A DNA stretch of 13,502 bases from JBDNIO01 sp041688215. GTDB lineage: Bacteria; Pseudomonadota; Gammaproteobacteria; Nevskiales; Salinisphaeraceae. Positions within the stretch are counted from its first letter, which is position 1, and each line of letters starts with the position of its first letter. The notes beneath the pieces are model-generated. The model did not search any database. It was given only the letters and a program-made list of their open reading frames with translations, and had not been told where the DNA came from. Shown piece after piece: positions 12,650-13,502 of the stretch. The position numbers and the translations under genes are program-made. The DNA lies in assembly GCA_041688215.1 (NCBI GenBank), contig JBDNIO010000120.1, positions 1 through 13,502 of the forward strand, read 5' to 3'.

Positions 12650-12994
12650 ATGGCCCATCAGCTCATCCCCGCGGACTGGACTATTCAACGCTCAACTCAG
12701 TTCTTTACCAAGGCCAACGTTCCCAAGGCGCTTCTGAGCCACCACAACACCGCGGAGGGTGTTTTTGGTCAGATTTGCGTCATGCAGGGGACGGTCACGT
12801 ACTTCGGCTTCCCGGACAGCGAGGCCACTACGCCCGAGAAAACAGTCGTGATTGAGGCGGGACGGTTCGCAACCACCCCACCGCAGTATTGGCATCGCGT
12901 CGAGTTGAGCGACGACGCACAGTTCAACATCAACTTCTGGTCGGCAGACGATAAGCAGGGTAAACGCCTGCTCCACTCGAAAAAGTCGTCGTAA
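12650..12994 (+). CDS. DUF1971-type small cupin-fold protein
   Basis: It has 114 residues. The pattern RSTQFFTKANVPKALLSHHN then GVFGQICVMQGTVTYFGFPD and FATTPPQYWHRVEL fits the DUF1971 group, which sometimes stands next to or is fused to TehB-like tellurite-resistance methyltransferases. His31/His32 and His82 could form a metal site. ATG 12650 is preferred; a GTG at 12635 in the same frame overlaps the preceding stop. It is clearly paired with the cupin gene upstream. No tehA or tehB is in the window. Function unknown. Confidence 0.8.
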   Translation: MAHQLIPADWTIQRSTQFFTKANVPKALLSHHNTAEGVFGQICVMQGTVTYFGFPDSEATTPEKTVVIEAGRFATTPPQYWHRVELSDDAQFNINFWSADDKQGKRLLHSKKSS

Positions 12995-13045
12995 GCGGGT
13001 TATGAGTAGTTAGGCGTCTTAGGCTCAGCGGCGTAAAATGCCTTT

Positions 13046-13483
13046 ATGCACTTTGAAATTATCGGTGAAATAGCGAGTGCCGAAACCTTCGCCCGAGGCT
13101 CTGGAATTCGGGAACTACCCAGACTCAATAAGCACTACGGCAAAGCACGGTGGCGAAAGCGAAAAGGAGCCGCCAAAGTTCGATTGAGCGATGGCGCTAT
13201 TCGCGAGGCTGAGATACATCGGTACGAAGCAACCGGCATCGGCAAGCGCGAGTTCAAAAATCAATTTAAATTTCGCCCAACGGGGTATGAAACCCCATCG
13301 CGCAGACCCCGCGGCAAGCCACGGGGAATTTTTAGGATTAAACATTATGTCACTAGTGTCAGGTTAAAACTCAAACAAATTCAATTGGTTATAGCTTTGG
13401 TCATTATCGCTATTGTAACCGGAGCCCGCCAAGGCTTGATACAGCGAGGTTTTCTCGAAAATAGTGACCGACAAAATCTGTAA
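13046..13483 (+). CDS. conserved small protein with a displaced C-terminus running into the IS copy
   Basis: Residues 1 to about 72 (MHFEIIGEIASAETFA, then SGIRELPRLNKHYGKARWRK and ATGIGKREFKNQF) look like a widespread bacterial protein of about 75 residues of unknown function, basic and probably nucleic-acid-linked. Homologues end shortly after the GIG.KEFK motif. Here the frame has lost its normal stop and continues through a hairpin repeat (13282-13333) and then antisense through the IS end to 13483. So the last 70 or so residues are not natural coding sequence. The gene may still make a working N-terminal protein. It starts at ATG 13046 with a TAAAAT box just upstream; spacing is too short for a leader, so the promoter is unclear. 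Confidence 0.65.
   Translation: MHFEIIGEIASAETFARGSGIRELPRLNKHYGKARWRKRKGAAKVRLSDGAIREAEIHRYEATGIGKREFKNQFKFRPTGYETPSRRPRGKPRGIFRIKHYVTSVRLKLKQIQLVIALVIIAIVTGARQGLIQRGFLENSDRQNL
13282..13333 (+). terminator. double hairpin with T-run at the end of the small conserved gene
   Basis: A first hairpin, GGGGT (13282-13286) with ACCCC (13292-13296), is followed by CCCCGCGG (13307-13314), CAAG, CCACGGGG (13319-13326) with one mismatch. AA and TTTTT follow (13329-13333). The second has the form of an intrinsic terminator for + strand transcription. CCCCGCGG-type hairpins are also common dispersed repeats. Confidence 0.55.
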
Positions 13484-13502
13484 TAAAGTGTAGAGAGAAG
13501 AC
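13349..13502 (-). mobile_element. IS4-family insertion sequence, right copy (3' end only, inverted)
   Basis: The reverse complement of 13349-13502 equals 106-259 except at two bases (13467 and 13435), with no gaps. It is the same element as the left copy but in opposite orientation, so the 3' ends of both copies face the interior. The 5' part lies beyond the window. Confidence 0.85.
13364..13502 (-). CDS. IS4-family transposase, C-terminal fragment (right copy)
   Basis: The last 46 codons and stop (TAA at 13366-13364) of the same transposase as at the left edge are seen here, including LYTLLQILSVTIFEKTSLYQ. At the two variable sites it has Val and Ala, the residues usual in relatives. The remainder lies outside the window. 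Confidence 0.8.
   Translation of the reverse strand, partial: SSLYTLLQILSVTIFEKTSLYQALAGSGYNSDNDQSYNQLNLFEF

Noticed and set aside
12994..13020. GTTAGGC downstream of the DUF1971 gene, resembling an integron attC core
   Set aside because: The only partner of the RYYYAAC type lies inside the coding sequence and no matching L boxes or stem are seen; no integron integrase is present.

Overview
The window looks like an accessory segment of a hydrocarbon-degrading Gram-negative proteobacterium, most likely a gammaproteobacterium. The evidence is an integral-membrane alkane hydroxylase with a rubredoxin and a FadL-type outer-membrane porin, plus AhpD-like, MDR, OsmC, TetR and CmcJ/NvfI-type proteins, and many decayed transposon pieces. 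The taxon is inferred from family resemblance only. No rRNA, tRNA or CRISPR array was seen.

Layout. (1) Both ends of the window lie inside copies of the same IS4-family insertion sequence in inverted orientation: bases 1-259 on the + strand and 13349-13502 on the - strand. The shared 154 bp differ at only two positions, so the whole interior is framed like the cargo of a composite transposon (or the window is an assembly piece bounded by a repeat). (2) Bases 282-630 hold a frameshifted remnant of a second IS4-type transposase, interrupted by a 134-bp MITE with 13-bp terminal inverted repeats and a 10-bp target duplication. (3) Bases 675-3592 (- strand) carry alkB, rubredoxin and a FadL-type porin: uptake and terminal hydroxylation of alkanes. 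(4) Bases 3780-4752 are a scrapyard: IS200/IS605-like hairpin, a frameshifted tyrosine recombinase, and the C-terminal stub of a short-chain dehydrogenase. (5) Bases 4670-8398 (+) encode a CmcJ/NvfI-type oxygenase, a zinc-independent MDR oxidoreductase and a fused alpha/beta-hydrolase-OsmC protein. (6) Bases 8401-12050 hold a TetR regulator divergent from a four-gene series: AhpD-like carboxymuconolactone-decarboxylase-family protein, flavodoxin-fold protein, four-helix membrane protein and HAD hydrolase. Near-identical palindromes lie over both divergent promoters. (7) Bases 12301-12994 encode two small cupin-fold proteins. Bases 13046 onward encode a conserved small protein whose reading frame runs into the right-hand IS copy.

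How it may work together (inference): the porin brings in hydrophobic substrate, and AlkB with rubredoxin oxidises it. The oxygenase/MDR/hydrolase group and the TetR-controlled AhpD/flavodoxin/HAD group could handle oxidised or electrophilic products and peroxide stress. No rubredoxin reductase, dedicated alkane regulator or aldehyde dehydrogenase is present. Two genes (the porin and the CmcJ-like oxygenase) have a good upstream context but no standard start codon where one is expected. Several other genes are truncated or shifted, so part of the island is decaying or the sequence contains errors.
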